From NCBI RefSeq assembly GCF_934630535.1, contig NZ_CAKTVU010000002.1, positions 124,001 to 188,000 on the forward strand: a DNA stretch of 64,000 nt, read 5' to 3'. A program made the position numbers and the translations under genes. Each line of letters starts with the position of its first letter. Position 1 is the first letter of the stretch. Under the pieces are notes generated by a model. That model was not told where the DNA came from. It did no database searches and worked only from the letters and a program-made list of their open reading frames with translations. This stretch comes from an uncultured Senegalimassilia sp. (GTDB taxonomy: Bacteria > Actinomycetota > Coriobacteriia > Coriobacteriales > Eggerthellaceae). Below, piece by piece: positions 1 through 7,468 of the stretch.

Positions 1-69
1 CATCCCGATGGGCGCCAGATACGCCAAGCCCAACGTCAGTCCCTGGATGAACACGGATAGCAAGTCCAC
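1..69 (-). CDS. LysE/ArgO-type amino acid exporter, N-terminal 23 residues (partial)
   Basis: Only the first 23 codons lie in the window; the gene runs off the left edge on the minus strand. The start is a GTG at 69, preceded by AAGGG about six bases upstream. The peptide reads into GLTLGLAYLAPIGM, which resembles the first membrane helix of LysE/ArgO-family transporters, where a conserved glycine-rich helix ends in P-[IL]-G followed by QN. The family exports basic or other amino acids through the inner membrane. The substrate cannot be judged from 23 residues. The family call rests on this one motif. Confidence 0.55.
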   Translation of the reverse strand, partial: MDLLSVFIQGLTLGLAYLAPIGM

Positions 70-299
70 CGATATCCCTTACCGCCCGAGCAAGGCCCGG
101 AGCATCGCGAGGTATACGACGCTGCTGATGATAGCGTATGAGCGCGCAGGCGGGCATGGGACGCGAAGGCGGGGCGAGCGGGGCGAGCTGCTTCGCCTGT
201 TCATTCTAAATGACGGCAATCTTCAATGTTTCAATGTAATGTTCAATATTTTCTGAAGATTAGCTACGTAGATTGAAGATTGGGAGGGGTTACGGAGGG
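70..299. other. intergenic, no supported gene
   Basis: This is the region upstream of the exporter gene. The open frame that can be drawn through 8-256 on the plus strand is antisense to the exporter start and has no family resemblance. The stretch becomes AT-richer toward 230-290, where promoters for the exporter could lie. I see no RNA gene or clear repeat before the MITE-like element begins at 300. Confidence 0.4.
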
Positions 300-490
300 T
301 TGCTGGCAAAAAGTGCACGAGTGCGTGTAGGCGCGAGGACGCTATTAGGCAATCCTGGGCATTATCTGCGCCCAACGGGCTAAAATACGTAGATTTACGC
401 CTCACTATCGGGATATGCTCTCAATAGCAAATTATCTGAGCACTTACCTCTAGCCCCCCGAACACGCACTCGCGCGTTTTTTGGCAGCAA
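300..490 (-). mobile_element. MITE-like element, copy 1 (191 bp)
   Basis: The ends are near-perfect inverted repeats of about 29 bp. The left arm is at 300-328 and the right arm at 462-490, with the shared core CGAGTGCGTGT and outer end TTGCTG-CCAAAAA. A second copy in the opposite orientation lies at 9331-9517, with almost the same length and a matching internal block (402-432 here, 9388-9418 there). There is no coding capacity. The arrangement fits a non-autonomous miniature inverted-repeat element; no target-site duplication was established. Confidence 0.65.
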
Positions 491-532
491 ACAGAGCCGA
501 CCTTCGCGATTCACCTTAATGATGCTCGACAA

Positions 533-550
533 TATCACGATACCGTGATA
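533..550. promoter_or_regulatory. palindrome upstream of the DUF4160/DUF2442 pair
   Basis: TATCACG and CGTGATA form perfect 7-bp arms around ATAC, 27 bp before the first start codon of the pair. The second gene has a helix-turn-helix domain, so an autoregulatory operator is plausible. This is inferred from position and symmetry only. Confidence 0.45.
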
Positions 551-576
551 CCATTGATACGCTGAGAGGAGATTCA

Positions 577-831
577 ATGCCTACACTTGCAAGGTTTTAC
601 GGAATCGTAATTCGAATGTACTTTTTGGGATCGGAGCACAATCCTCCACACATTCACGCGATTTACGGAGAAGACACTGCCGCTTTTGATATTAGGACAG
701 GCGAAGCAATCGACGGCTACCTGCCCTCCCGCGCCGCCGATATGGTGCGCGAATGGATCAGCATCCACAGCATTGAACTGCTAAAGATGTGGGAGACGCA
801 GGAATTCAAGAAGCTTGACCCTCTCGATTAA
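577..831 (+). CDS. DUF4160 domain protein, putative toxin of a type II TA-like pair
   Basis: The 84-residue protein is essentially one DUF4160 domain. It shows the family pattern of an N-terminal MPT..RFYGI.IRMYF, then NPPHIHA.YGE, an acidic strand and a G.LPSRAADMV.EW helix. DUF4160 genes commonly sit directly before DUF2442 genes, and the pair is regarded as toxin-antitoxin-like, though the biochemical activity is not established. The start at 577 follows GAGAGGAG at good spacing. The downstream gene begins 11 bp after the stop, so the two are almost certainly co-transcribed. Confidence 0.8.
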   Translation: MPTLARFYGIVIRMYFLGSEHNPPHIHAIYGEDTAAFDIRTGEAIDGYLPSRAADMVREWISIHSIELLKMWETQEFKKLDPLD

Positions 832-842
832 GGAGGTATGCG

Positions 843-1280
843 ATGAAGTTCCACAAGGTAAAGGATGTGTCGGCTCTTCCCGATATGAAGCTGAGCGTGC
901 AGTTCGCAAACGGCACCACCAAGATTTACGACGTCAGGCCCCTCGAGCAGCGTTTTGCCGCTTTTAAGACATTAGAGGACGAGGCTCTCTTCGGCAGCGT
1001 GGCTGTCGACCAGGGCGGTTACGGCATCATCTGGAATGACGATCTCGACCTCTCCTGCGACGAGCTTTGGGAGGAGGGCACGGAAGTCGTGACCCCCTTC
1101 GATGGTCTCATGTCTTTCTCCGACGCAAGCGAGCTGTGGGGCCTGAGCGAGTCGACGCTGCGCAAGGCCATCGCATACGGGAAGATCGTCCCAGGAGTTG
1201 ACGCTCGCAAGTTCGGGAAGCAATGGGTGGTCAACCGCAGCGCGATGTCGCGAGAATACGGCGACCCCATAAGCGCATAA
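843..1280 (+). CDS. DUF2442 protein fused to a C-terminal helix-turn-helix domain
   Basis: Residues 1-80 match DUF2442, a small beta-rich domain usually about 80-90 residues long with a motif around YDVRPL and a final LS.DELWE. Residues 88-140 add a second domain, SFSDASELWGLSESTLRKAI..., followed by a strand containing KQWVV. This looks like an excisionase/MerR-type DNA-binding fold. The total of 145 residues is longer than stand-alone DUF2442 proteins. As the second gene of the pair it is the likely antitoxin and autorepressor, possibly acting at the palindrome at 533-550. The AAGGAGGT site just before the start is strong. Confidence 0.75.
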   Translation: MKFHKVKDVSALPDMKLSVQFANGTTKIYDVRPLEQRFAAFKTLEDEALFGSVAVDQGGYGIIWNDDLDLSCDELWEEGTEVVTPFDGLMSFSDASELWGLSESTLRKAIAYGKIVPGVDARKFGKQWVVNRSAMSREYGDPISA

Positions 1281-1291
1281 CCGTCCTCGCG

Positions 1292-1317
1292 TGAACGCAC
1301 TTCCATCCCTCTGTTCA
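1292..1317 (-). repeat. 25-bp dispersed repeat, copy A (diverged)
   Basis: A diverged copy in the minus orientation of the repeat seen 11 times in this window, with intact TGAAC and GTTCA ends. The centre reads GCACTTCCATCCCTCT instead of the usual CACCTCCGTCCCCT. It lies just after the DUF2442 gene. Confidence 0.6.
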
Positions 1318-1327
1318 TAGCACAGCT

Positions 1328-1365
1328 AATACAAGGAAGTTGCGATTTCGCGACTTCCTTGTATT
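1328..1365. terminator. long hairpin after the DUF4160/DUF2442 operon
   Basis: A 17-bp stem (one G-U pair) closes an ATTT loop; arms are at 1328-1344 and 1349-1365. It lies 48 bp past the DUF2442 stop. The 3' side continues with GAAAAC rather than a U-run, so it may terminate transcription of the minus-strand ABC operon or of both sides. Confidence 0.6.
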
Positions 1366-1404
1366 GAAAACAGGCTGTTTCCGCCGAAACTACCGATTTG
1401 ATCG

Positions 1405-1434
1405 CAAGGAATCGGCTAAATGGCGGATTCCTTG
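1405..1434. repeat. second, related hairpin
   Basis: Arms CAAGGAATC (1405-1413) and GATTCCTTG (1426-1434) echo the outer part of the 1328-1365 hairpin (ACAAGGAAGT...ACTTCCTTGT). Two similar palindromes within 110 bp suggest duplication of a small intergenic hairpin. Confidence 0.45.
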
Positions 1435-1485
1435 TAAAGGCAGGGGATCGCATAATGGAAGAGCAGCTGCACCGTTTTCCCTGCG

Positions 1486-1510
1486 CGAACGCACCTCCGT
1501 CCCCTGTTCA
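1486..1510 (-). repeat. 25-bp dispersed repeat, copy B
   Basis: Minus-oriented copy with core CACCTCCGTCCCCT and end GTTCA; the outer pentamer is CGAAC. It lies 36 bp downstream of the ABC operon's last stop codon. Confidence 0.7.
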
Positions 1511-1545
1511 CGTCGGCGGCGGGGCTTGCCCCGCCGCTTCTCGGA

Positions 1546-3306
1546 TCACAGCTGCCAGGTTTCGGCTTCCCTTTGCAGGGCTATCATTCGGGCGAATTGG
1601 CCGCCGGCTGCTTTTAGTTGCTCGGGCGATCCCTGCTCGGCTACTTGGCCGTCTTTGAGGACGACCACCTTGTCGGCGGCTTCGACCGTGCGCATGCGGT
1701 GCGCGATCACGATGACCGTTTTGCCTGCTAGCAGCCTTGAAAGGGCAGATTGCACCTTGGTTTCGTTCTCTACGTCAAGCGAGGCCGTCGCCTCGTCGAG
1801 CAGCACGATGGGCGCGTTCTTCAACAGCGCGCGGGCGATCGAGATCCGCTGACGTTCGCCGCCGGAGAGCTTGGAGCCGTTCTCGCCGATCTTCGTGTCG
1901 TAGCCCTGCGGCATGCGGCTGACGAAATCGTCGCAGTTCGCGGCGCGCGCAGCGGCAAGCACCTCGGCGTCGGTGGCGTCGCGGCGGCCAAGGCGGATGT
2001 TGCCCATCACCGTGTCGTCGAACAGCAGCACGTCCTGGAACACGATGGCGTAATCGCGCAGCAGCGTTTCGGGATCAACCGTGGACACGTCGACGCCGCC
2101 CACGCGCACCGTGCCGCCCGTGGCGTCCCAGAACCGCGCGGCCAGGCGCGCACACGTGGACTTGCCCGAGCCCGAGGGCCCCACCAGCGCCGTCACCTGG
2201 CCTTCCCGTGCCGTGAAGCTCACGTCGGCCAGCACGCGCTCCCCTGCTCGCCCGTCGTCGCCGGCGCCGTAGGAGAACGCCACGTGGTCGAACTCGATGT
2301 CGTGGCCCGCCGGCGCGAACTCGGCCGCGCCCGAGGCCATGGGCTCCTCCATGATCGAGCGCATGCGCGCCGCCGACGTCTCGGAGGCGAACAGTTCGCT
2401 GACCAGCGCGAGCGCCTGGTCGAACGGGGCGTAGATGCGCGAGATCATCAACAGGTACGCGAACATGACCATGAAGTCGATCTGACCTGCGGCGATAAGG
2501 GCCGCGCCCGCAATGAGCGTGGTGGCGATGCCCAGGCGCAAGATCGCGTACGCCGTGTTCACCAGCAGGCCGTTGGTCAGCTCGCCCTTCGCGCACTCGC
2601 GCTCGGTGGCATCGATCGTGGCGTTCAGGCCCGCCAGGTAGTGCCGCTCCTGGTTGGTGGCGCGGATCTCGCGCACGCAGTCGAGCGTCTCCTGGATGCC
2701 CTGCGTCACCTTCAGCTTCGCCATCCTATTGCGCTCAAACACCGGCTTCATCGGCTTGCGCGTGGCGAACAGCAGGGCAAAAGCCACCGGAACGCTCCAA
2801 AACGCCGCGATCGAAAGCTGCCAGCAGAAGAACAGCGAGCCCACGAACACGATGGACGTCGAGATCACGGCGCCCCACAGCTCGCCGAGCACATGGCTGT
2901 AGGCGTGCTCCATGACCTGAACGTCGCCCATGATGGTTTCGGTCAAATCGGCCAGATCGCGGCGTCCGAAGAACGAAAGCGGCAGTTTGCGCAGGCGCTC
3001 GGCGATCTCGATGCGCTGATTGCCGCATTCCTCGTAGTAGATGCAGTAGGAGTAGTAGTACTGCTGCCAATTGGACAGCAGCAGCGCCGCGAAGAACACC
3101 GCAAGGCCTATGGCGAACGGCACCGCGCCCGGCAGGTCGGCGCCTTCGGTCAGGCGCTTCACGAACCCGTCCATCACCAGGAACAGAAACGCCATGCCGG
3201 CCATGGTGACCAGGTTCGTGACGCACGTCCAGAACACGCCGCGCTTCACGCCTGACATGCCCTTGTCGGAAAGGAAGTACTTCTTCTTGAACGAGGCGAA
3301 CATCAT
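1546..3306 (-). CDS. ABC transporter permease/ATPase, second half of a heterodimeric exporter-fold pair
   Basis: The 586-residue half-transporter has about six membrane helices (residues 20-300) followed by an ABC ATPase. Walker A is GPSGSGKST near residue 380, the signature is LSGGERQRISIARALL near 480, and Walker B is IVLLDEATASLD. The ATPase is canonical in all motifs. The start codon lies inside the preceding gene's stop (4-bp overlap) and has a strong GGAGGTGAGG site, so the two halves are translationally coupled. With the divergent AraC regulator the set resembles IrtAB/YbtPQ-type systems that import siderophores despite an exporter fold. Peptide or drug export is the alternative. The substrate is not determinable here. 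Confidence 0.85.
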   Translation of the reverse strand: MMFASFKKKYFLSDKGMSGVKRGVFWTCVTNLVTMAGMAFLFLVMDGFVKRLTEGADLPGAVPFAIGLAVFFAALLLSNWQQYYYSYCIYYEECGNQRIEIAERLRKLPLSFFGRRDLADLTETIMGDVQVMEHAYSHVLGELWGAVISTSIVFVGSLFFCWQLSIAAFWSVPVAFALLFATRKPMKPVFERNRMAKLKVTQGIQETLDCVREIRATNQERHYLAGLNATIDATERECAKGELTNGLLVNTAYAILRLGIATTLIAGAALIAAGQIDFMVMFAYLLMISRIYAPFDQALALVSELFASETSAARMRSIMEEPMASGAAEFAPAGHDIEFDHVAFSYGAGDDGRAGERVLADVSFTAREGQVTALVGPSGSGKSTCARLAARFWDATGGTVRVGGVDVSTVDPETLLRDYAIVFQDVLLFDDTVMGNIRLGRRDATDAEVLAAARAANCDDFVSRMPQGYDTKIGENGSKLSGGERQRISIARALLKNAPIVLLDEATASLDVENETKVQSALSRLLAGKTVIVIAHRMRTVEAADKVVVLKDGQVAEQGSPEQLKAAGGQFARMIALQREAETWQL

Positions 3307-5198
3307 GCCTCACCTCCCTTCATAGTGACCGCTTCCGCCTGTGCGCCCGCGATCTTCCAGCTTGCGGCCTGCTCGTAGTCGGCCCACATGGAGGCGTACA
3401 GCCCGCCGGCTTCGACCAGCTCAGCGTGCGTGCCGCGCTCGGCCACGCGGCCCTGGTCGAGCACCACGATCTGGTCGGCGCCCACCACCGTCGAGAGCCG
3501 GTGGGCGATCATGATCACCGTGCGGTTCTCGGCCAGCTTCGCGAACGCGCGCTGGATGAGGGCCTCGTTCTCGGGGTCGGCGAACGCCGTGGCCTCGTCG
3601 AGCACCACGATGGGCGCGTCCTTGAGGATCGCGCGGGCGAGGGCGACGCGCTGCACTTCGCCGCCCGACAGGTACGCCCCGCCGGCGCCCAGCCGCGTGT
3701 CGATGCCCTGCGGCAGCTTCGCCACGATCTGGTCGCATTGCGCGGCGCGCAGCGCGGCCAGCACCTGCCCGCGCGTGGCATCGGGCCTGGCTGCGCGCAC
3801 GTTTTCCTCGAGCGTTTGGCTGAACAGCTGATTGGTTTGGAAGACGAACGCGATCTTGTCCATAAGCTCGTGCGGGTCGGCGTCGCGCACGTCCACGCCG
3901 CCGACGAGCACGCGCCCGGCAGTGGCGTCCCAGAAGCGCGGGACCAGGCTTGCGCACGTCGACTTGCCGCCGCCCGACGGGCCGACAAGCGCAAGGGTCG
4001 TGCCGGCGGGGACTTCGAAGCTGACGTCGTCGAGCGCGTTGGCTTCGGCGCCTTCGTAAGCGAACGACACGTGCTCGAAGCACACGTCGCCGCCTTCGAT
4101 GGGGCGCGGGTTCGCGGGGGCCTCGAGCGGCTTCGCCTCCAAGATCGCGCGCACGCGGCCGAGGGAGTCGCCCGCCATCTGCGACGCCTCGCTCATGAAC
4201 ATGAGCTTCGCCATGGCCGTGGGGATGACCGCCGAGAAGATGGCGTAGAAGGCGAAGTCGGCCACGAAGCCGGGGAAATCCGCTTCGCCCGGCGCCAGGA
4301 TGAGCGCCACGGGAAGCAGGAACACCACCAGGCCGTTGAGCACCGACAGCTGAAGGACCTGCGGTTTTCGGCAGAACGTGCCCGCGTAATCCTGCGCCAT
4401 GCGCGCGTAATCGGCGATGGCGTCGTGGAACGCCTTGAAGGAGTGCACCGTCTGCTGGAACACCTTCACCACGGGGATGCCGCGCACGTATTCGGTGCCG
4501 GTTTCGTTCATGCGCACAAGCGCGCCCATGTAGCTTTTCATGAACTCCATGCCCTTGCCGGTCATCATGGTCATGAGGCAGCAGATCGAGATCGCGACCG
4601 GGACCAGGCACGCAAGGCCAAGGCGCCAATCGAAGGCGAACAGCAGCGCGAGCATGCCGACCACCATGGCGATCGAACCCGCCGCATCGGGCAGCACGTG
4701 CGCGAGCAGCGATTCGGTGCTGGCGGCGCAGCCGTCGATCACGCGGCGCAGCTCGCCGGTGGCGTGCGTGTCGAAGTAGCCGAGCGGCAGGCGCATGAGG
4801 TGCTCGGTGGTTTGCTTGCGCATGTTCGACGCCGTGCGGAACGCGGCCAGATGCGTGCACATGAGCGCGAGGAAGTAGGCGGCGATCGAGGCGACCGCGC
4901 CGCCGATGGCCCACCAGCCGTAAGCGGCGATGCCTTGCGCAGCCTGCCAGTTCGGCGCGACTTCGATGAGGTCGCGCGCGACAAGCCAGATGCAGATGTA
5001 GGGCACGAAGCCGAGCAGCTGCGATAAAGCGCTGAGCGCCAGGCCGAGGTACGTGAGCGGCTTTCTGCCGCCCGCGAAGTCGAGGAGCTGGGCGATGTCG
5101 TTGCGTTTGCGGCTGGGAGTGGGTGCGGGGGTTGCCGGCGGGTCGGCGGCTTCACCGACGTTTTGACGAGGTGTTGGGTGGGCTGCTTCTTCGTCCAT
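3303..5198 (-). CDS. ABC transporter permease/ATPase, first half of the pair
   Basis: The 631-residue half-transporter has an unusual soluble N-terminus of about 40 residues rich in Pro and Ala, then a transmembrane domain and an ATPase. Walker A is GPSGGGKST near residue 407 and the signature LSGGEVQRVALARAIL near 511. The Walker B/D-loop region reads IVVLDEATAFADPENE: the usual SALD is replaced by AFADPENE. I associate that variant with IrtA/YbtP-type ABC ATPases involved in ferric-siderophore uptake. The start is preceded by GAAGGGAAG. The gene is divergent from the AraC regulator at 5367, which is the probable controller. Confidence 0.85.
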   Translation of the reverse strand: MDEEAAHPTPRQNVGEAADPPATPAPTPSRKRNDIAQLLDFAGGRKPLTYLGLALSALSQLLGFVPYICIWLVARDLIEVAPNWQAAQGIAAYGWWAIGGAVASIAAYFLALMCTHLAAFRTASNMRKQTTEHLMRLPLGYFDTHATGELRRVIDGCAASTESLLAHVLPDAAGSIAMVVGMLALLFAFDWRLGLACLVPVAISICCLMTMMTGKGMEFMKSYMGALVRMNETGTEYVRGIPVVKVFQQTVHSFKAFHDAIADYARMAQDYAGTFCRKPQVLQLSVLNGLVVFLLPVALILAPGEADFPGFVADFAFYAIFSAVIPTAMAKLMFMSEASQMAGDSLGRVRAILEAKPLEAPANPRPIEGGDVCFEHVSFAYEGAEANALDDVSFEVPAGTTLALVGPSGGGKSTCASLVPRFWDATAGRVLVGGVDVRDADPHELMDKIAFVFQTNQLFSQTLEENVRAARPDATRGQVLAALRAAQCDQIVAKLPQGIDTRLGAGGAYLSGGEVQRVALARAILKDAPIVVLDEATAFADPENEALIQRAFAKLAENRTVIMIAHRLSTVVGADQIVVLDQGRVAERGTHAELVEAGGLYASMWADYEQAASWKIAGAQAEAVTMKGGEA

Positions 5199-5272
5199 GA
5201 TCGTTGCTTCCCTTCTTGGGGCTTTTGCGCGACGCGTTTTGAGCGTTTTGCCAGCGCGGAATGCCCCTTGCT

Positions 5273-5290
5273 AGTTATCTTCGCGTAACT
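5273..5290. promoter_or_regulatory. dyad in the divergent ABC/AraC promoter region
   Basis: AGTTA and TAACT form an inverted repeat around an 8-bp centre in the 168-bp gap between the divergent ABC operon and the AraC gene. It is a reasonable candidate for a regulator site; symmetry and location are the only evidence. Confidence 0.3.
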
Positions 5291-5366
5291 TATCATGCAA
5301 GGAAGCCTTGGCAAACATTCCCGCTGAGCGCGTGCACGAAACCGAAACAATGAAAGACGAATCCGA

Positions 5367-6353
5367 ATGACCGACGTTTCCGCCTACAACGCCATCCCGC
5401 GCGCGGTTCGCTCGCTGTACGAGCCGCAGCTCGAGCAGTTCGGGATCGTCGTCCGCCGCAACGGCGAGGGCTGGTCGGGCACGAGTCGGAGCACGTGGGG
5501 CCGAGGGTCGGCGTGGGGCATGCCCGTCGGGGATTTCTGCATCGCGTTCAGCCACGAGGTGTATATGGAGCGCGATATGGCGCTGGTCGAGTCGCCCGAG
5601 AGCGCGTATGCGTGCGTGTGCATGGTGTCGGAGGATTCGAAGGCCACCATGCCGCGGATGATCGACCGGCCGCGCGCGCTGCTCGACGGATCGCTGTACT
5701 CGTTCGTGCAGCCTGCAGGCTCGTTTTCCGGCACGCTGCGCCGGGGAGGCCTGTATTCGTCGCGCTGCATCTGCTTTCTTCCACAGTTTTTCGAGGAGCT
5801 CAATTTGCGCTGGCCGGGCGCGTTCTCGGGCATGTTCGAGCGGTTCGGGCGCGCGTGGGGCGAGGCGCAATCGCGCATCATCATGTCGGCGCTGCTGGGC
5901 ACCGGGCCGCAATATCGGCCGGGTTCGGCGCTGCTTATCCAGGCGCGCGTCGAGCAGATGGTGGCTGAGCTTGCCGCGTCATGTGCCGGTGACGGAAGCA
6001 CGCGGTGCGGCGCTTCGTCGCGCGAGTGCGGCGGACTTGCCCTTGAGGCGCAGGCCGCCATCGAGCGCATGCTCGACGAGGGACGCGCGCCCGGCCTCGA
6101 CGAGCTTGCGAGCATGCTGTTCGTGAGCCGCTCGCACCTATGCGCGGCGTTCTCGCGCGAGACGGGGCAAAGCATCGGGCGATACGCGAAGACGCGCCGA
6201 ATCGAACGCGCAAAGGTCCTGCTTGCAAGCGGCGATTCGGTTGCGTACGTGGCGGCGCGCCTGGGTTGGCCACGACCTTCGGCGTTCTCGCAGGCGTTCA
6301 AGCAGGCAACCGGCGTCTCCCCCACCGAATGGCGCGATGCGCGGGAGGGGTGA
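5367..6353 (+). CDS. AraC-family transcriptional regulator
   Basis: The 328-residue protein ends in a classic double helix-turn-helix AraC domain (about residues 235-325). LDELASMLFVSRSHLCAAF is followed by RIERAKVLL and a second helix pair ending GVSPTEWR. The N-terminal 230 residues lack a recognisable cupin motif. In YbtA-like regulators this part senses the ferric-siderophore, and a similar role could apply here, but no ligand is visible. The gene is transcribed away from the ABC pair with a short shared promoter region. An N-terminal start at 5367 is supported by GAAAGA upstream, though spacing is only fair. Confidence 0.85.
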   Translation: MTDVSAYNAIPRAVRSLYEPQLEQFGIVVRRNGEGWSGTSRSTWGRGSAWGMPVGDFCIAFSHEVYMERDMALVESPESAYACVCMVSEDSKATMPRMIDRPRALLDGSLYSFVQPAGSFSGTLRRGGLYSSRCICFLPQFFEELNLRWPGAFSGMFERFGRAWGEAQSRIIMSALLGTGPQYRPGSALLIQARVEQMVAELAASCAGDGSTRCGASSRECGGLALEAQAAIERMLDEGRAPGLDELASMLFVSRSHLCAAFSRETGQSIGRYAKTRRIERAKVLLASGDSVAYVAARLGWPRPSAFSQAFKQATGVSPTEWRDAREG

Positions 6354-6398
6354 TCGGGGAGAGGGGTGAAGCGAGCGGTGCGTATTCATCCGTTGCGG

Positions 6399-6782
6399 CT
6401 AACCCTCAACGGTTTGCGCCCACTCCACCAGCGGTTCGAAGTCCCATGTGCCATCGGCAGTACCGAGCATGGCTTTAAGAAGCTCGGCATGGGATGGCTT
6501 GAATTCGCACCCGGACAACCTGAGGTATGTGCCCATGAGGGCGGTGGCGGTTCGCTTGTTGCCGTCGGCGAACGGGTGGTCTTTGATGATGCCGTAAGCG
6601 TATCTGCAGGCTTTGGCCACGTCAGTCGGGTACAGCTCGATGCCGGCGAAAGACTGAAACGGCTGCGCGAGCGCGGACTCCAAAAGCCCCTCGTCGCGTA
6701 CGCCATCGATTCCGCCGAACCTGGCAACCACGGCAGAATGTATCGCGAGAGCCTCTTCTTTGGTGATGGGTCGGAAGCTCAT
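6399..6782 (-). CDS. doc: Doc-type (Fic fold) toxin
   Basis: The 127-residue protein is a death-on-curing toxin with the Fic motif HPFADGNKRTA at residues 69-79, where H69 would be the catalytic base. Doc uses this degenerate Fic site as a kinase that phosphorylates EF-Tu and stops translation. In the family the motif is HPFxDANKR, and here Ala is replaced by Gly. The length matches typical Doc. The gene overlaps the upstream antitoxin by 4 bp, the normal phd-doc order. Confidence 0.93.
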   Translation of the reverse strand: MSFRPITKEEALAIHSAVVARFGGIDGVRDEGLLESALAQPFQSFAGIELYPTDVAKACRYAYGIIKDHPFADGNKRTATALMGTYLRLSGCEFKPSHAELLKAMLGTADGTWDFEPLVEWAQTVEG

Positions 6783-6991
6783 TTTGCAAGCTCCTCGAAC
6801 ACGTCGGCGTACTCGTCCATGAAGTCGGCGGCTACGTCAACGGCTAATGCTTCTGCCTTGGCCGGCTGGATTATCACCCAAGGCTCGTTATTCTTCAGAA
6901 CGATGACCGGCTTGTTGGTCCTGTTCACCTCCGTCGCTACACGGGAAAAGTCGGCTTCGACCTCCGCAAGGTCAATGGTCAGCGCGGCCAC
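6779..6991 (-). CDS. Phd/YefM-type antitoxin
   Basis: The 70-residue protein has the Phd/YefM fold. An N-terminal DNA-binding part contains the segment FSRVATEVNRTNKPVIVLKN followed by EPWVII, and an acidic helical tail (VAADFMDEYADVFEELAK) would bind and inhibit the Doc toxin. The start is GTG at 6991, set by AAGGAGG 5-6 bases upstream. The promoter just upstream has two TGACCAG direct repeats, consistent with autoregulation by the Phd-Doc complex. Confidence 0.9.
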   Translation of the reverse strand: MAALTIDLAEVEADFSRVATEVNRTNKPVIVLKNNEPWVIIQPAKAEALAVDVAADFMDEYADVFEELAK

Positions 6992-7009
6992 GCGAACCTC
7001 CTTACACTC

Positions 7010-7034
7010 TGACCAGCATTATGACCAGATTATA
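7010..7034 (-). promoter_or_regulatory. phd-doc promoter and candidate operator
   Basis: On the minus strand a perfect TATAAT (7029-7034) is followed by two CTGGTCA repeats (plus-strand TGACCAG at 7010-7016 and 7022-7028, 12 bp apart). They lie where transcription would start. Phd-family repressors bind such repeated half-sites. Confidence 0.55.
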
Positions 7035-7468
7035 AGGCGCAACCCAGCTTAACGAGAAGCAGCCTCGCGACTCGGAACGCACGGCCAAACAGGATCTGAA
7101 CCTGACGGAAGACATCGGGAGTCATTGGGCTTGCTTGCATGGTTGCAAATGCAGGTCGATTCCCTCCATTTCCAGCATCTAACGTGGTTTCGTTTGCGTC
7201 ACTCTAAAGCATGCCCGATCGCCGCGCCGGCGCCGGCATCGTTTTCGTTCGTGTTCCCCCACATGCTGGCGATTTTGTGTGGTCGAGAGCTGTGCGGCTC
7301 GAAGGCGTTACCATAAACACCCTCTTGCGGCTAGGCATGCCGTACAATCTGAAGACACATCACGCTCCATCCGGGGAAACGGCCCGGTTGGGGCTTTGTC
7401 GTCTCCATCGCCGGCGGGTCGCGTTGCAGGAGTTTTGAAACCGACCATCACGACGCGAAACGAAGGCC
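7035..7468 (+). other. intergenic between phd and the SulP gene, no supported gene
   Basis: About 430 bp separate the divergent phd promoter and the SulP start. Short frames here have no recognisable content. I see no clear terminator or riboswitch; the SulP promoter must lie within this stretch. Confidence 0.35.

Noticed and set aside
8..256. 82-codon plus-strand frame at the window start
   Set aside because: It is antisense to the LysE-type exporter start and has no homology pattern.
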